The notes beneath the pieces were generated by a model that saw only the letters and a program-made list of their open reading frames with translations, was not told the DNA's origin and made no database searches. The position numbers and the translations under genes are program-made. 64,000 nucleotides of DNA. Source: Oryzisolibacter propanilivorax. GTDB lineage: Bacteria; Pseudomonadota; Gammaproteobacteria; Burkholderiales; Burkholderiaceae_C. Shown here one piece after another: positions 32,559-41,151 of the stretch. How positions within the stretch are numbered: position 1 is the first letter of the stretch; each line of letters starts with the position of its first letter. The stretch covers positions 1 through 64,000 of the forward strand of contig NZ_FNHP01000006.1 in assembly GCF_900103645.1 (NCBI RefSeq). Direction: 5' to 3'.

Positions 32559-33574
32559 GGCGCCGGGCCGTCGCGCAGCGGGCTGCGGTCCTCGTCGCGC
32601 GCCAGCAGGTAGCTGGGGCGGCGCTTGACCTCGTCGTAGATGCGCCCGACGTACTCGCCCAGCACGCCGATGGACATCAGCTGTACGCCAGAAAACAGCA
32701 TGATGCCGGCGGCCAGCGTCGGCCAGCCGGCCAGCTCGTTGCCGAACAGCAGCGTCTCGACGGTGATCCAGCCGCCGTAGGCCAGCGCGCCCAGCGCCAC
32801 CACGCTGCCGATCACGCTCCACACGCGCAGCGGCAGGGTGGTGAAGGATGTCAGCCCGAGCAGCGCCAGCGAGCCCAGGCGGCGCAGGTTGAAGCTGGAC
32901 TCCCCGCCCGCCCGATCCTGTGGCACGAAGGGCAGCGCCGCGGTCTTGAAGCCGACCCAGGCATACAGGCCCTTCATGAAGCGGTGGTGCTCGGGCAGGC
33001 GCTTGAGCGCCTCGGCCACGCGCCGGTCCATCCAGCGGAAGTCGCCCGCGTGCGGCGGCACCTTGACGCGGTTGCCGCTGTTGAGCAGGCGATAAAACAG
33101 CCGCGTGCCCAGGCGCTTGGCGCCGCTCTCGGCGGTGCGGTCGGCGATCACGCCATAGACCATGTCGTAGCCGGCCAGCCACAGCTCGTGCATCTGCGCC
33201 AGCATCTCCAGCGGGTGCTGGAAGTCGGCGTCGATCAGCAGCACGGCGTTGCCGCGCGCATGGTCGATACCAGCCGACAGCGCCGCTTCCTTGCCGAAGT
33301 TGCGCGACAGCGCCAGGTAGCGCACCGGCAGCTCGGGCAGCAACGCCAGCGCCGCGTCGTGCGTGCCGTCGCGGCTGCCGTCGTTGACCACGATGATCTC
33401 GTAGTCCGGCGTAAGGGCGCGCACCACCTGTGCCAGGGCGCGCACGAACAGCGCCAGGTTGGCCTCCTCGTTGTGCGCCGGCACCACGCAGCTCAGGCGC
33501 AGCGCGGGTCGGGGCAAGGCCGCAGGCGGCGCGGCGGGAGCGTGATCAGCGTGCAGGAGGAATGCTTCGTGCAT
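32555..33574 (-). CDS. GT2-family undecaprenyl-phosphate glycosyltransferase
   Basis: This is a DPM1/ArnC/GtrB-like family 2 glycosyltransferase, 339 residues, predicted to load a sugar onto undecaprenyl phosphate on the cytoplasmic face. The catalytic domain has SCVVPAHNEEANL, IIVVNDGSRDGT and DADFQHPLEML (the DxD-like metal site). Two C-terminal membrane helices follow (VWSVIGSVVALGALAYGGW and the stretch around LAAGIMLFSGVQLMSIGVL). The start at 33574 has an upstream Asp/Arg-rich frame extension that I rejected. It leads a coupled three-gene operon. Confidence 0.87.
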   Translation of the reverse strand: MHEAFLLHADHAPAAPPAALPRPALRLSCVVPAHNEEANLALFVRALAQVVRALTPDYEIIVVNDGSRDGTHDAALALLPELPVRYLALSRNFGKEAALSAGIDHARGNAVLLIDADFQHPLEMLAQMHELWLAGYDMVYGVIADRTAESGAKRLGTRLFYRLLNSGNRVKVPPHAGDFRWMDRRVAEALKRLPEHHRFMKGLYAWVGFKTAALPFVPQDRAGGESSFNLRRLGSLALLGLTSFTTLPLRVWSVIGSVVALGALAYGGWITVETLLFGNELAGWPTLAAGIMLFSGVQLMSIGVLGEYVGRIYDEVKRRPSYLLARDEDRSPLRDGPAP

Positions 33575-33655
33575 CGCGCGATTGTCCCAAATGTGCGCGC
33601 TCCCTTCGGACCTCACACCTACACTTGCGCGCCCCTATCCCGCCCGCTTGGATCC

Positions 33656-34486
33656 ATGGCCACCATCGTCTTCTCGCACGCCAACAGCTTCCCCCTGGGC
33701 ACCTACCGGGTGCTGCTGCACGACCTGCGCGCGCGCGGCTTTTCGGTCAGCGGCGTCGAGCGTTTCGGCCATGATGCGCGCTACCCCGTGACCAGCAACT
33801 GGCCGCACCTGGTGCAGCAGCTGGTGGATTTTGTGCAGGAGCAGCAGCAGCGCAGCGGCGAGCCGGCGTTTCTGGTCGGCCACTCGATGGGCGGCTTCCT
33901 GAGCGTCATGGCCGCCGCGCGCCAGCCGCAGCTGGCGCGCGGCGTGCTGCTGCTGGACTCGCCCCTGGTGGGCGGCTGGCGCGCCGGCGCGGTGGGCATG
34001 GCCAAGGGCACGCAGGTCATCGGCGCGGTCTCGCCCGGCCGGGTCAGCCGGGCGCGGCGCAATGCCTGGGCCAGCAACGACGAGGCGCTGGCGCACTTCC
34101 AGCGCAAGAAGATCTTCGCGCGCTGGGACGCGCAGGTGCTGCAGGACTATGTGCAGCACGGCCTGCGCGACGACGCTGCCGGCCGACGCGTGCTGGCGTT
34201 CGAACGCGAGGTGGAAACGCAGGTCTACAACACCATCCCGCACCACCTGCAGGGACTGCTGCGCCGCCATCCGCTGCGCTGCCCGGCGGCCTTCATCGGC
34301 GGACGCTCGTCGATCGAGATGCGCCAGGTGGGCATGGCGCTGACCGAGCGCGTGACCCAGGGCCGCATCATGATGCTGGATGGCAGTCACCTGTTCCCGA
34401 TGGAGCAGCCGCATGTCACGGCAGCGGCGATCGAGGCCGCGCTGCTGAATCTGCAGGCCGTGACAGCTCGCAAGGCTTCTGGCTGA
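33656..34486 (+). CDS. Alpha/beta hydrolase
   Basis: This 276-residue protein is a predicted serine hydrolase with the alpha/beta fold. The nucleophile elbow is GHSMGG. The N-terminal FSHANSFPLGTYRVLLHDL probably forms the oxyanion hole. The catalytic His is likely in DGSHLFPMEQP. The ATG at 33656 is chosen because the fold begins at once (ATIVFSHANS); the open frame runs back 670 bases but there mirrors the GT2 gene on the other strand. The substrate is unknown. Confidence 0.85.
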   Translation: MATIVFSHANSFPLGTYRVLLHDLRARGFSVSGVERFGHDARYPVTSNWPHLVQQLVDFVQEQQQRSGEPAFLVGHSMGGFLSVMAAARQPQLARGVLLLDSPLVGGWRAGAVGMAKGTQVIGAVSPGRVSRARRNAWASNDEALAHFQRKKIFARWDAQVLQDYVQHGLRDDAAGRRVLAFEREVETQVYNTIPHHLQGLLRRHPLRCPAAFIGGRSSIEMRQVGMALTERVTQGRIMMLDGSHLFPMEQPHVTAAAIEAALLNLQAVTARKASG

Positions 34487-34488
34487 AA

Positions 34489-34552
34489 TACTCGAAAATG
34501 ATAGCTGGAGGCCATTGCGAATCAAGGGCTGGCGGCCGATTTGGCCGAAAAA
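34489..34552 (+). repeat. Dispersed 60-bp repeat, copy 3 (convergent gap)
   Basis: TACTCGAAAATGATAGCTGG, ATCAAGGGCTGG and CGATTTGGCCGAAAAA match the family in order. The copy fills the whole 67-bp gap between the convergent hydrolase and apbE genes, directly after one stop codon and just before the other. Confidence 0.78.
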
Positions 34553-34553
34553 C

Positions 34554-35615
34554 TCAGGCGGCGGCCTGCAGGCGCCTGCCCATGGGACCGGACATCCAGC
34601 GCGTGCCATCGGCCGCCACCGCCAGCACGCCGACCTCCGGCCGACGCGCGCCAAAGGCCTGCACGCCGCCCAGGCCCTGCACCATCAGCGCCGTGCCCCA
34701 GCCATTGACCTCATCCACGCTGCGCGCCAACAGCGCGACGCCGTGTACCCCCTGCGTCGGCCAGCCGGTGCGCGGGTCCAGCACATGGTGCAGGTGCCGG
34801 CCCTGGTGCACGAAGGCACGCTCGTAGTCGCCCGAGGACGCCACCACCACCCGGCCCTGCACCGGCAGCACGCCCAGCAGCTGTCCGGGCGCCGCCGGAT
34901 TGCGCACGCCCACGCGCCAGGGCTGGCCGTGGCGGTTGCCCAGCACCAGCACGTCGCCGCCGCCGTTGACCAGCGCATGCTCGATGCCCTGGCATTCGAG
35001 CACCTGCAGCCCGGCCTGCAGGATAGGCAGCTTGGCCACGCCGCCCAGGTCCAGGCGCATACCGTGCCGGCGCAGCTGCGCCGTGCCTTGAGATTCGTCC
35101 AGCGTCAAGGCGCTGCCATCGACCAGCGCCAGCGCGCGGGTGATGTCCCGGGGCGCCGGCACCGCGTGCCGGCCAGACTCGAAATGCCAGCCGTCAAGGG
35201 CACCAACGGTGGCGTCGAAGGCGCCGCCGCTGTCCCGGTGCAGGCGCTGCGCCTGCCGCAGCACGGCCAGCACCTCAGGCGCCACCGCCACCGCGGCGCC
35301 GCCCGCGGCGGCGTCCAGGCGCGCCACGTCGCTGCCTGGCAGGTAGCGGCTCATCAGCGCCTCCAGGCGCTGCATCTCGGCAAAGGCGCGTTGCATGGCC
35401 GCGTCGGCCTGGCGCGCGGACAGCCCGCCGGCCAGGGGCACTGCCATGTCCACCCGGGTGCCCATCAGCACCCGGCTGGCGCGCGCCAGGTCAGCCGGCG
35501 CCGCCAGCGCCGCACCCGCCACGGCGGGCACGCCCGCCAGCAGGGGAACGGCCATGGCGAAGCGCCGCCGCGACCAACGGCCGCTGGACTGCGGCACCAT
35601 CTGCACCTGGTTCAT
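34554..35615 (-). CDS. apbE: FAD:protein FMN transferase (ApbE/NosX-like)
   Basis: ApbE-type enzymes attach FMN covalently to Thr in periplasmic flavoproteins. Next to nosR, which needs this modification, it probably does the job of NosX. The 353-residue precursor has a Tat-type signal (SRRRFAMAVPLLAG). Family motifs are DLGGVAK, NGGGDVLVLGN and HHVLDPRTGWP. The C-terminal metal-binding motif reads VNGWGTAL, with Asn304 where the family has Asp, which could lower activity. It lies 17 bases after the cytochrome c gene in a two-gene operon divergent from nosZ. Confidence 0.9.
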   Translation of the reverse strand: MNQVQMVPQSSGRWSRRRFAMAVPLLAGVPAVAGAALAAPADLARASRVLMGTRVDMAVPLAGGLSARQADAAMQRAFAEMQRLEALMSRYLPGSDVARLDAAAGGAAVAVAPEVLAVLRQAQRLHRDSGGAFDATVGALDGWHFESGRHAVPAPRDITRALALVDGSALTLDESQGTAQLRRHGMRLDLGGVAKLPILQAGLQVLECQGIEHALVNGGGDVLVLGNRHGQPWRVGVRNPAAPGQLLGVLPVQGRVVVASSGDYERAFVHQGRHLHHVLDPRTGWPTQGVHGVALLARSVDEVNGWGTALMVQGLGGVQAFGARRPEVGVLAVAADGTRWMSGPMGRRLQAAA

Positions 35616-35632
35616 CGCGCGCCTTTCTTCGA

Positions 35633-36118
35633 TCAGCTGGACAGGGACACCATGTAGTCCACGGCGGACTTGACCTCGTCGTCGGACAGGCTGCTGGCGC
35701 CGCCGCGCGCCGGCATCACGCCCTTGGTGCCGGTGAAGCCCTCGATGGCATGCTTGTACAGCGTGTCCTTGCCCTGGGCGATGCGCGGGCCCCAGTCGTC
35801 CTTGTCGCCGGGCTTGGGCGCACCGGCAACGCCGGCGGCGTGGCACAGCGCGCAGGTCTTGTTGTAGACACCCTTGCCGGCGTCGGCGTTGGCCACCGGG
35901 GCCGGGGTGTCGCCGGCGGGAGCGGCTGCAGGGGCGGCGGCGGGAGCCTCGGCGACGGGCGCGGGCGCTGCGGGCGCCGGCGTCGTCTCCGGAGCGGGCG
36001 CCGGAGCCTGGCTGACCGGCGGCGGCGCTGCAGGCGCCGGCGCGTCGTTCTTGCCGCAAGCGGTCAGCAGCAGGGCCGAGCACGCCAGTGCCATCGCGAG
36101 GGTCGTCTTCTTGTACAT
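35633..36118 (-). CDS. Class I c-type cytochrome, lipoprotein
   Basis: From 36118 this is a 161-residue small cytochrome c with a lipoprotein signal (lipobox LLTAC, Cys21). A long Ala/Pro-rich tether of about 65 residues precedes the haem domain. The haem-binding motif is CALCH. The likely axial Met is in KGVMPARGG. It resembles cytochrome c5-like carriers and is divergent from nosZ across an FNR/NNR-type box. An electron-donor role for N2O reductase is inferred from position only. Confidence 0.88.
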   Translation of the reverse strand: MYKKTTLAMALACSALLLTACGKNDAPAPAAPPPVSQAPAPAPETTPAPAAPAPVAEAPAAAPAAAPAGDTPAPVANADAGKGVYNKTCALCHAAGVAGAPKPGDKDDWGPRIAQGKDTLYKHAIEGFTGTKGVMPARGGASSLSDDEVKSAVDYMVSLSS

Positions 36119-36251
36119 GGTGAGGTCCTTCCTTCTCTTTTCTGGGGGTGAATGCCGTCGGCCTGCCGCGTCCACACAACGGCTCGCCCGGCGGGCTCCG
36201 ATCATGCACCCGACCTGCCTGCGCAGTGTGGGAGTTTTTCCAATATTTCCG

Positions 36252-36265
36252 TTGACCCAGGTCAA
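36252..36265. promoter_or_regulatory. FNR/NNR-type box between nosZ and cytochrome c genes
   Basis: TTGACCCAGGTCAA is a perfect 5-4-5 palindrome of the FNR/Dnr/NnrR class; FNR itself prefers TTGAT-N4-ATCAA. Its centre is 122 bases before the nosZ ATG. A TATTTG hexamer at 36291-36296 could serve as a -10 at roughly the spacing of a class II activated promoter. It also lies 134 bases upstream of the divergent cytochrome c gene. An NO- or oxygen-responsive CRP/FNR regulator is the likely ligand. Confidence 0.78.
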
Positions 36266-36380
36266 TTGGAAAAGAAACATTTGGTGTGACTATTTGCACC
36301 GGCCTTCAACGGCAGTTTCGTGGACCTCCACACCGGCCGAAGCGCACAACCCATTCATTGCCAATCCCCAAGAGGAATAC

Positions 36381-38321
36381 ATGAGCGACAAGACAGAGAG
36401 TTCGACCAAGGAAACCGCCGGCCTGGGCCGTCGCCGATTCCTCAACTCGGCCGCGCTGGCCGGCCTGACGGTGGGCGTTGCCGCGTGCAACGACAAGCCG
36501 GCCGCGGCGCCCGCCGCCGGTGCGGCCGCCCCTGCGCCGGCCGCGCCTGTCGCCAGCGCCCATGCGGCGTCGCCGGTGCACCTCAAGCCGGGCGAGCTCG
36601 ACACCTACTACGGCCTGTGGAGCGGCGGGCACAACGGCGACATGCGCGTGCTGGGCCTGCCCTCGGGCCGCGAGATCCACCGCATTCCCTGCTTCGTGCC
36701 GGACGCGCTGGTGGGCTGGGGCATCACCAACGAATCCAAGGCCGTGATGGGCACCAAGCCCGACGGCTCGCTGCGCTACACGGTGGCCGACACGCACCAC
36801 ACGCACGCCTCGTACAAGGACGGCAACTACGACGGCCGCTACGCCTGGATCAACGACAAGATCAACAGCCGCATCGCGCGCATCCGCCTCGACTACTTCA
36901 TCTGCGACAAGATCACCGACCTGCCCAACGTGCAGGGTTTCCACGGCATCTTCCCGGACAAGGCCGACCCGGTGGACCCGGCCATCAACTACACCACGCG
37001 CGTGTTCTGCGGCGGGGAGTTCGCCATCCCGCTGCCCAACAACGGCCAGGATGTGAACGACGCCACCAAGTACCGCTCGATGTTCACTTGCGTGGACGCC
37101 GAGACCATGGAGGTGCGCTGGCAGGTGCTGATCGACGGCAACTGCGACCTGGTCGCCACGTCGTACGACGGCAAGCTGGCCGCCACCAACCAGTACAACG
37201 TGGAGATGGGCATCCACTACGAGGACATGATGTCCGCCGAGCGCGACGCCTGCCTGTTCTTCAACGTGGCGCGCATCGAGGAGGCCGTCAAGGCCGGCAA
37301 GTTCAAGACCATCGGCAACTCCAAGGTGCCCGTGGTGGACGGCACGCACCAGGCCAACCAGGATCCGAAGACCGCGCTGGTCGGCTACGTCAGCGTGCCG
37401 AAGAACCCGCACGGCGTGAATGCCTCGCCCGACGGCAAATACTTCATCTGCGCCGGCAAGCTCTCGCCGACCACCACCACCATCGAGCTGGCCAAGGTGC
37501 TGGACTGGTTCGACGGCAAGCTGGAAAAGCTCGACGACGCCATCGTCGCCGAGGTCGAAGTCGGCCTGGGCCCGCTGCACACGGCGTTCGACGGCCGCGG
37601 CAACGCCTACACCACGCTGTTCCTGGACAGCCAGATCGTCAAGTGGAACGTGGAAAAGGCGATCGCCTTCCACAAGGGCGACAAGAACGCCAAGTACGTC
37701 ATCGACCGCATCGACGTGCACTACCAGCCGGGCCACATCAACGCCTCGCAGTCCGAGACCAAGGCAGCGGACGGCAAGTACCTGGCCGTGGGCTGCAAGT
37801 TCTCCAAGGACCGCTTCCTGCCCGTGGGCCCGCTGCACCCGGAAAACGAGCAGCTGATCGACATCAGCGGCGAGAAGATGGTGCTGCTGGCCGACCACCC
37901 GGTGCGCGGCGAGCCGCACGACTTCATCATCTTCAAGCGCGACATCGTCAAGCCCAAGCAGGTGTATGACTTGGACGAGTCGCCGATCGCCATCAAGGAC
38001 GCCAAGGAGTCCGGCGTGTTCCGCAACGGCAAGAAGGTGACGGTGAAGCTGACCTCGCAGGCGCCGGCGTTCAGCCTGCGCGAGTTCACCGTGAAGAAGG
38101 GCGACGAGGTCACGCTGATCCTGACCAACCTGGACAAGATCGAGGACCTGACGCACGGCTTCGCCATCCCGAACTACAACGTGCAGTTCCTGATCAACCC
38201 GCTGGAGACGAAATCGGTGACCTTCATCGCCGACAAGCCGGGCGTGTTCTGGGCGTATTGCTCGACCTTCTGCCATGCGCTGCACCTGGAGATGCGCACG
38301 CGGATGATCGTCGAGCCCTGA
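36381..38321 (+). CDS. nosZ: Nitrous oxide reductase, clade I (Tat type)
   Basis: NosZ reduces N2O to N2 in the periplasm. The 646-residue precursor starts at 36381 after an AGAGGAAT ribosome site. It carries a Tat motif (GLGRRRFLNSAALAG), then GVAAC, where Cys36 fits a lipobox, and an Ala/Pro-rich linker. The beta-propeller supplies CuZ histidines, starting with DTHHTH. The C-terminal cupredoxin domain has the CuA ligands C627, C631, H635 and M638 in CSTFCHALHLEM. The longer upstream open frame is not coding. nosR follows after a spacer filled with two repeats. Confidence 0.98.
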   Translation: MSDKTESSTKETAGLGRRRFLNSAALAGLTVGVAACNDKPAAAPAAGAAAPAPAAPVASAHAASPVHLKPGELDTYYGLWSGGHNGDMRVLGLPSGREIHRIPCFVPDALVGWGITNESKAVMGTKPDGSLRYTVADTHHTHASYKDGNYDGRYAWINDKINSRIARIRLDYFICDKITDLPNVQGFHGIFPDKADPVDPAINYTTRVFCGGEFAIPLPNNGQDVNDATKYRSMFTCVDAETMEVRWQVLIDGNCDLVATSYDGKLAATNQYNVEMGIHYEDMMSAERDACLFFNVARIEEAVKAGKFKTIGNSKVPVVDGTHQANQDPKTALVGYVSVPKNPHGVNASPDGKYFICAGKLSPTTTTIELAKVLDWFDGKLEKLDDAIVAEVEVGLGPLHTAFDGRGNAYTTLFLDSQIVKWNVEKAIAFHKGDKNAKYVIDRIDVHYQPGHINASQSETKAADGKYLAVGCKFSKDRFLPVGPLHPENEQLIDISGEKMVLLADHPVRGEPHDFIIFKRDIVKPKQVYDLDESPIAIKDAKESGVFRNGKKVTVKLTSQAPAFSLREFTVKKGDEVTLILTNLDKIEDLTHGFAIPNYNVQFLINPLETKSVTFIADKPGVFWAYCSTFCHALHLEMRTRMIVEP

Positions 38322-38326
38322 ATCAT

Positions 38327-38433
38327 CCCCCTGAGGCGCTGACGCGCCTTCCCCCTTCCCTGGCGTCGCTGCGCGACTTGGGAGGGGGACAACGCCAGCG
38401 CTGCGGGGCGGCCCTTGCGCGGCGTTCTCTGGC
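38327..38433 (+). repeat. Second repeat family, copy 1 (after nosZ)
   Basis: A sequence of about 107 bases begins CCCCCTGAGGCGCTG six bases after the nosZ stop and runs through GCGCGACTTGGG, ACGCCAGCGCTGCGGGG and GCGCGGCGTTCT. It aligns along its length with 62374-62482. It is rich in short GC inverted segments and may act as a transcriptional stop or mRNA-end structure. Confidence 0.72.
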
Positions 38434-38467
38434 TCAGGTGGCGCCAGTACCAACGGAAATGCCCCAC

Positions 38468-38527
38468 TTTTAGCCAAAACAGCCGCTAGCCCATGTATTG
38501 CATAGGCATGCAGCTATCAAAACAATA
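38468..38527 (-). repeat. Dispersed 60-bp repeat, copy 4 (before nosR)
   Basis: On the minus strand it reads CTATTGTTTTGATAGCTGC, then ACATGGGCTAGCGGCTG and TTTTGGCTAAA. It ends five bases before the nosR ATG, so nosR has no recognisable Shine-Dalgarno sequence of its own. The orientation is opposite to the nos genes. Confidence 0.77.
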
Positions 38528-38532
38528 GTGCG

Positions 38533-41151
38533 ATGCCCACCCCCGCCTCGCGGATCTCCGCCTTCTTCCTGGTACTGCTGCTGGCGCTGCTGGCAGCGCT
38601 GACGCCCCGCGCCCATGCCGGCGCCTACGAGGCCGAGCTGCCCGCCAACCTGGCGACGGCGCCCGACCTGTGTGCGCTGCTGCCCTGCGCCGAGGTGTTC
38701 CCGGACGCGCAGCGGTTCTCGCAGCGCAAGGGCCAGCCGCCGTATGTGGAGGCCTATGGCGCCGAAGGCGCCCTGCTGGGCTACGTCATGCTGTCCACCG
38801 ACATCACCGACACACCGGCGTATTCGGGCAAGCCGGTGGTCACGCTGATCGGCATGGACAAGGAGGGCCGCTTCGTCGGCCTGAAGGTGCTCAAGCACTC
38901 CGAGCCGATCCTGCTGCTGGGCATCCCCGAGCAGGCTCTGATCAACTTCAACAACCAGTACCTGGGCAAGTCGGTCACCGACACCATCGAGGTCGGCCCC
39001 TCGCGCCCGGACGAGAACGTGGTCGGCGTGGACGCCATCTCCGGTGCCACCGTGACGGTGGTGGCGCAGAACCAGGTGGTGATGACCTCGGGCGCCGCCG
39101 TGGCGCGCCAGACCGGCATCATCGCGCCCACGGTGCGCGAGCCGGCGCGCTTCGTCGCCAACGGCCAGCAATATGACTGGGCGCAGCTGGTGCAGATGGG
39201 CGCGGTGCAGCAACTGCTGGTCAAGCCCGAGCAGGTCGGCCTGGAGCGCGGCCCCGAGCCGTTCATCGAGCTGTGGTTCGGCGACCTGAACCAGCCCGAC
39301 ATCGGCCGCAGTCTGCTGGGCAAGAACAGCTACGAGCGCCTGCGTGCCAGCCTCAAGGAGGGCGAGAACGCGATCTTCGTCATCCGCACCGCCGGCGCCG
39401 AGTCGTTCAAGGGCTCGGGCTTCGTGCGCGGCGGTATCTTCGACCGGGTGCAGGTCAAGCAGGGCGCGGACTCGTTCACCTTCCGCGACTTGGACTTCAC
39501 CAACCTGTATGGCCTGGAGGCCGCCGGCGCGCCGCGCTACAGCGAGGCGGCGATCTTCATCATCCGCTCGCCGTCGTTCTCGGCCGCGTATCCGTGGAAG
39601 TTCGCCTTCCTGGGCAACCGCGTGGACCGCGCCACTGGCCACCGCAGTTTCACCGTGTTCGAGTCCAAGTACTGGCTGCCGGCCAGCGTGCTGGAAGGCG
39701 GGCGGCCCATCGTGGTCGAGCCTGACGCGCCCTGGGTGCGCATCTGGAAGAGCCAGGCCTGGCAGATCGCCGCATTCGCGCTGCTGCTGATCGCCGTGGG
39801 CGTGGTGTATGCCCTGCGCGAGCGCCTGACGCGCCTGTCCACGCACAAGAACAAGTGGCCGGTCAACGGCTTCAAGTACACCTTCTGGGCCATCAGCATC
39901 TTCGTCGTCGGCTTCGGGCTGATGGCGCAGCCGTCCATCACGCAGGTGCTGACCTGGTTCCACTCGCTGCTGTTCCAGTGGAAGTGGTCGCTGTTCCTGA
40001 CCGATCCGTTCATCTTCCTGTTCTGGATCTTCATCATCGTCACCGTGTTCCTGTTCGGGCGCGGGCTGTTCTGCGGCTGGATGTGCCCCTTCGGCTCGCT
40101 GCAGGAGGCGATCTACAAGATCGCGCGCTTCGTCGGCCTCGGGCGCTTCCAGACCAAGCTACCGCAAAAATGGCACGACATCTTCAAGTGGCTGAAATAC
40201 GCCATCTTCTTCGGGCTGCTGACGGTGTCCATGTTCTCCATGGGCCTGGCGGAAAAGCTCGCCGAGGTGGAGCCGTTCAAGACCACCTTCCTGGTCGGCG
40301 TCACCAACCGCGCCTGGCCCTACAGCCTGTTCGTGGCGGTGCTGCTGGGCATCTCGATCTTCATCGAGCGGCCGTTCTGCAAGTACCTGTGCCCGCTGGG
40401 CGCGTCGCTGGCCATGCCCAGCACGTTCCGCTGGTTCGGCCTGAAGCGCAAGCAGGACTGCAACAGCTGCAAGGCCTGCGCCGTGGGCTGCGGCGCGCAG
40501 GCGATCGACGAGAAGGGCCGCATCGACCACCGCGAGTGCCTGCACTGCCTGGACTGCATGATCCTGTACACCGACACCAAGGGCTGCCCGCCCCTGGCGC
40601 GCGAGAGAAAGCGCCGCGACAAGGACGGCCTGGAGCTGACCCCCATCGGCAAGAACGGCTACTTCATCCCCATCCACCCGGCGAAGGTGGAAGACCAGAT
40701 CATGCCGCGCGCCGTGGGCGGCCCCGACCCGCGCATGCCCACCGACCCGACCCTGCCGGCGCACAAGCGCGGCGTAGGCGCCCTGCGCTGGCTGCTGCTG
40801 GAGCTGCGCGACCACCTGTGGCCGTGGAGTGCAGAGGGCTGGCGCAGCCAGCGCGCGCTGCAGATCGCCGGGCTGTCGCTGGCCGTGGCGGCCACCGTGG
40901 CCTGGGGCCTGGCGGCCACCGGCCACCTGTCGGCCGGCGCCATCATCGGCTGGTGGTTCGGCTGGAGCATGTACGAGGTGCTGATCCGCCTGTCCGGCCG
41001 CCGCTACGTCAAGGACGGCCCGTGGTGGCGCGACAATTACCGCGTTGCGGGCGTGATGGACATGATGAGCTACGTGGGATTCAAGAACCTGATGATCGGC
41101 GCGGCGCTGTTCCTGCTGCTGCAGGCGCTGGGACTGCTGGCGCCATGGTGA
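38533..41151 (+). CDS. nosR: NosR, membrane flavo-iron-sulfur protein
   Basis: NosR is a membrane electron-transfer protein needed for NosZ expression and activity. The 872-residue precursor has a Sec signal (FLVLLLALLAALTPRAHA). Its periplasmic FMN-binding domain has DAISGATVT, with Thr173 as the expected covalent FMN site. Several membrane helices follow, with CGWMCPFG and CKYLCPLG motifs. A ferredoxin-like domain has CNSCKACAVGC and CLHCLDCM, then further helices. nosD starts seven bases before the nosR stop. The FMN presumably comes from the ApbE encoded at 34554-35615. Confidence 0.97.
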   Translation: MPTPASRISAFFLVLLLALLAALTPRAHAGAYEAELPANLATAPDLCALLPCAEVFPDAQRFSQRKGQPPYVEAYGAEGALLGYVMLSTDITDTPAYSGKPVVTLIGMDKEGRFVGLKVLKHSEPILLLGIPEQALINFNNQYLGKSVTDTIEVGPSRPDENVVGVDAISGATVTVVAQNQVVMTSGAAVARQTGIIAPTVREPARFVANGQQYDWAQLVQMGAVQQLLVKPEQVGLERGPEPFIELWFGDLNQPDIGRSLLGKNSYERLRASLKEGENAIFVIRTAGAESFKGSGFVRGGIFDRVQVKQGADSFTFRDLDFTNLYGLEAAGAPRYSEAAIFIIRSPSFSAAYPWKFAFLGNRVDRATGHRSFTVFESKYWLPASVLEGGRPIVVEPDAPWVRIWKSQAWQIAAFALLLIAVGVVYALRERLTRLSTHKNKWPVNGFKYTFWAISIFVVGFGLMAQPSITQVLTWFHSLLFQWKWSLFLTDPFIFLFWIFIIVTVFLFGRGLFCGWMCPFGSLQEAIYKIARFVGLGRFQTKLPQKWHDIFKWLKYAIFFGLLTVSMFSMGLAEKLAEVEPFKTTFLVGVTNRAWPYSLFVAVLLGISIFIERPFCKYLCPLGASLAMPSTFRWFGLKRKQDCNSCKACAVGCGAQAIDEKGRIDHRECLHCLDCMILYTDTKGCPPLARERKRRDKDGLELTPIGKNGYFIPIHPAKVEDQIMPRAVGGPDPRMPTDPTLPAHKRGVGALRWLLLELRDHLWPWSAEGWRSQRALQIAGLSLAVAATVAWGLAATGHLSAGAIIGWWFGWSMYEVLIRLSGRRYVKDGPWWRDNYRVAGVMDMMSYVGFKNLMIGAALFLLLQALGLLAPW

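Noticed and set aside
34554-36118. apbE as a pseudogene because of the Asp-to-Asn change
   Set aside because: The reading frame, signal and all other motifs are intact, so it is listed as a functional gene with one odd residue.
36306-38477. A 723-codon open frame antisense to nosZ
   Set aside because: It mirrors codon bias of a GC-rich gene, has low-complexity Val/Leu/His-rich translation, and nosZ on the other strand is certain.
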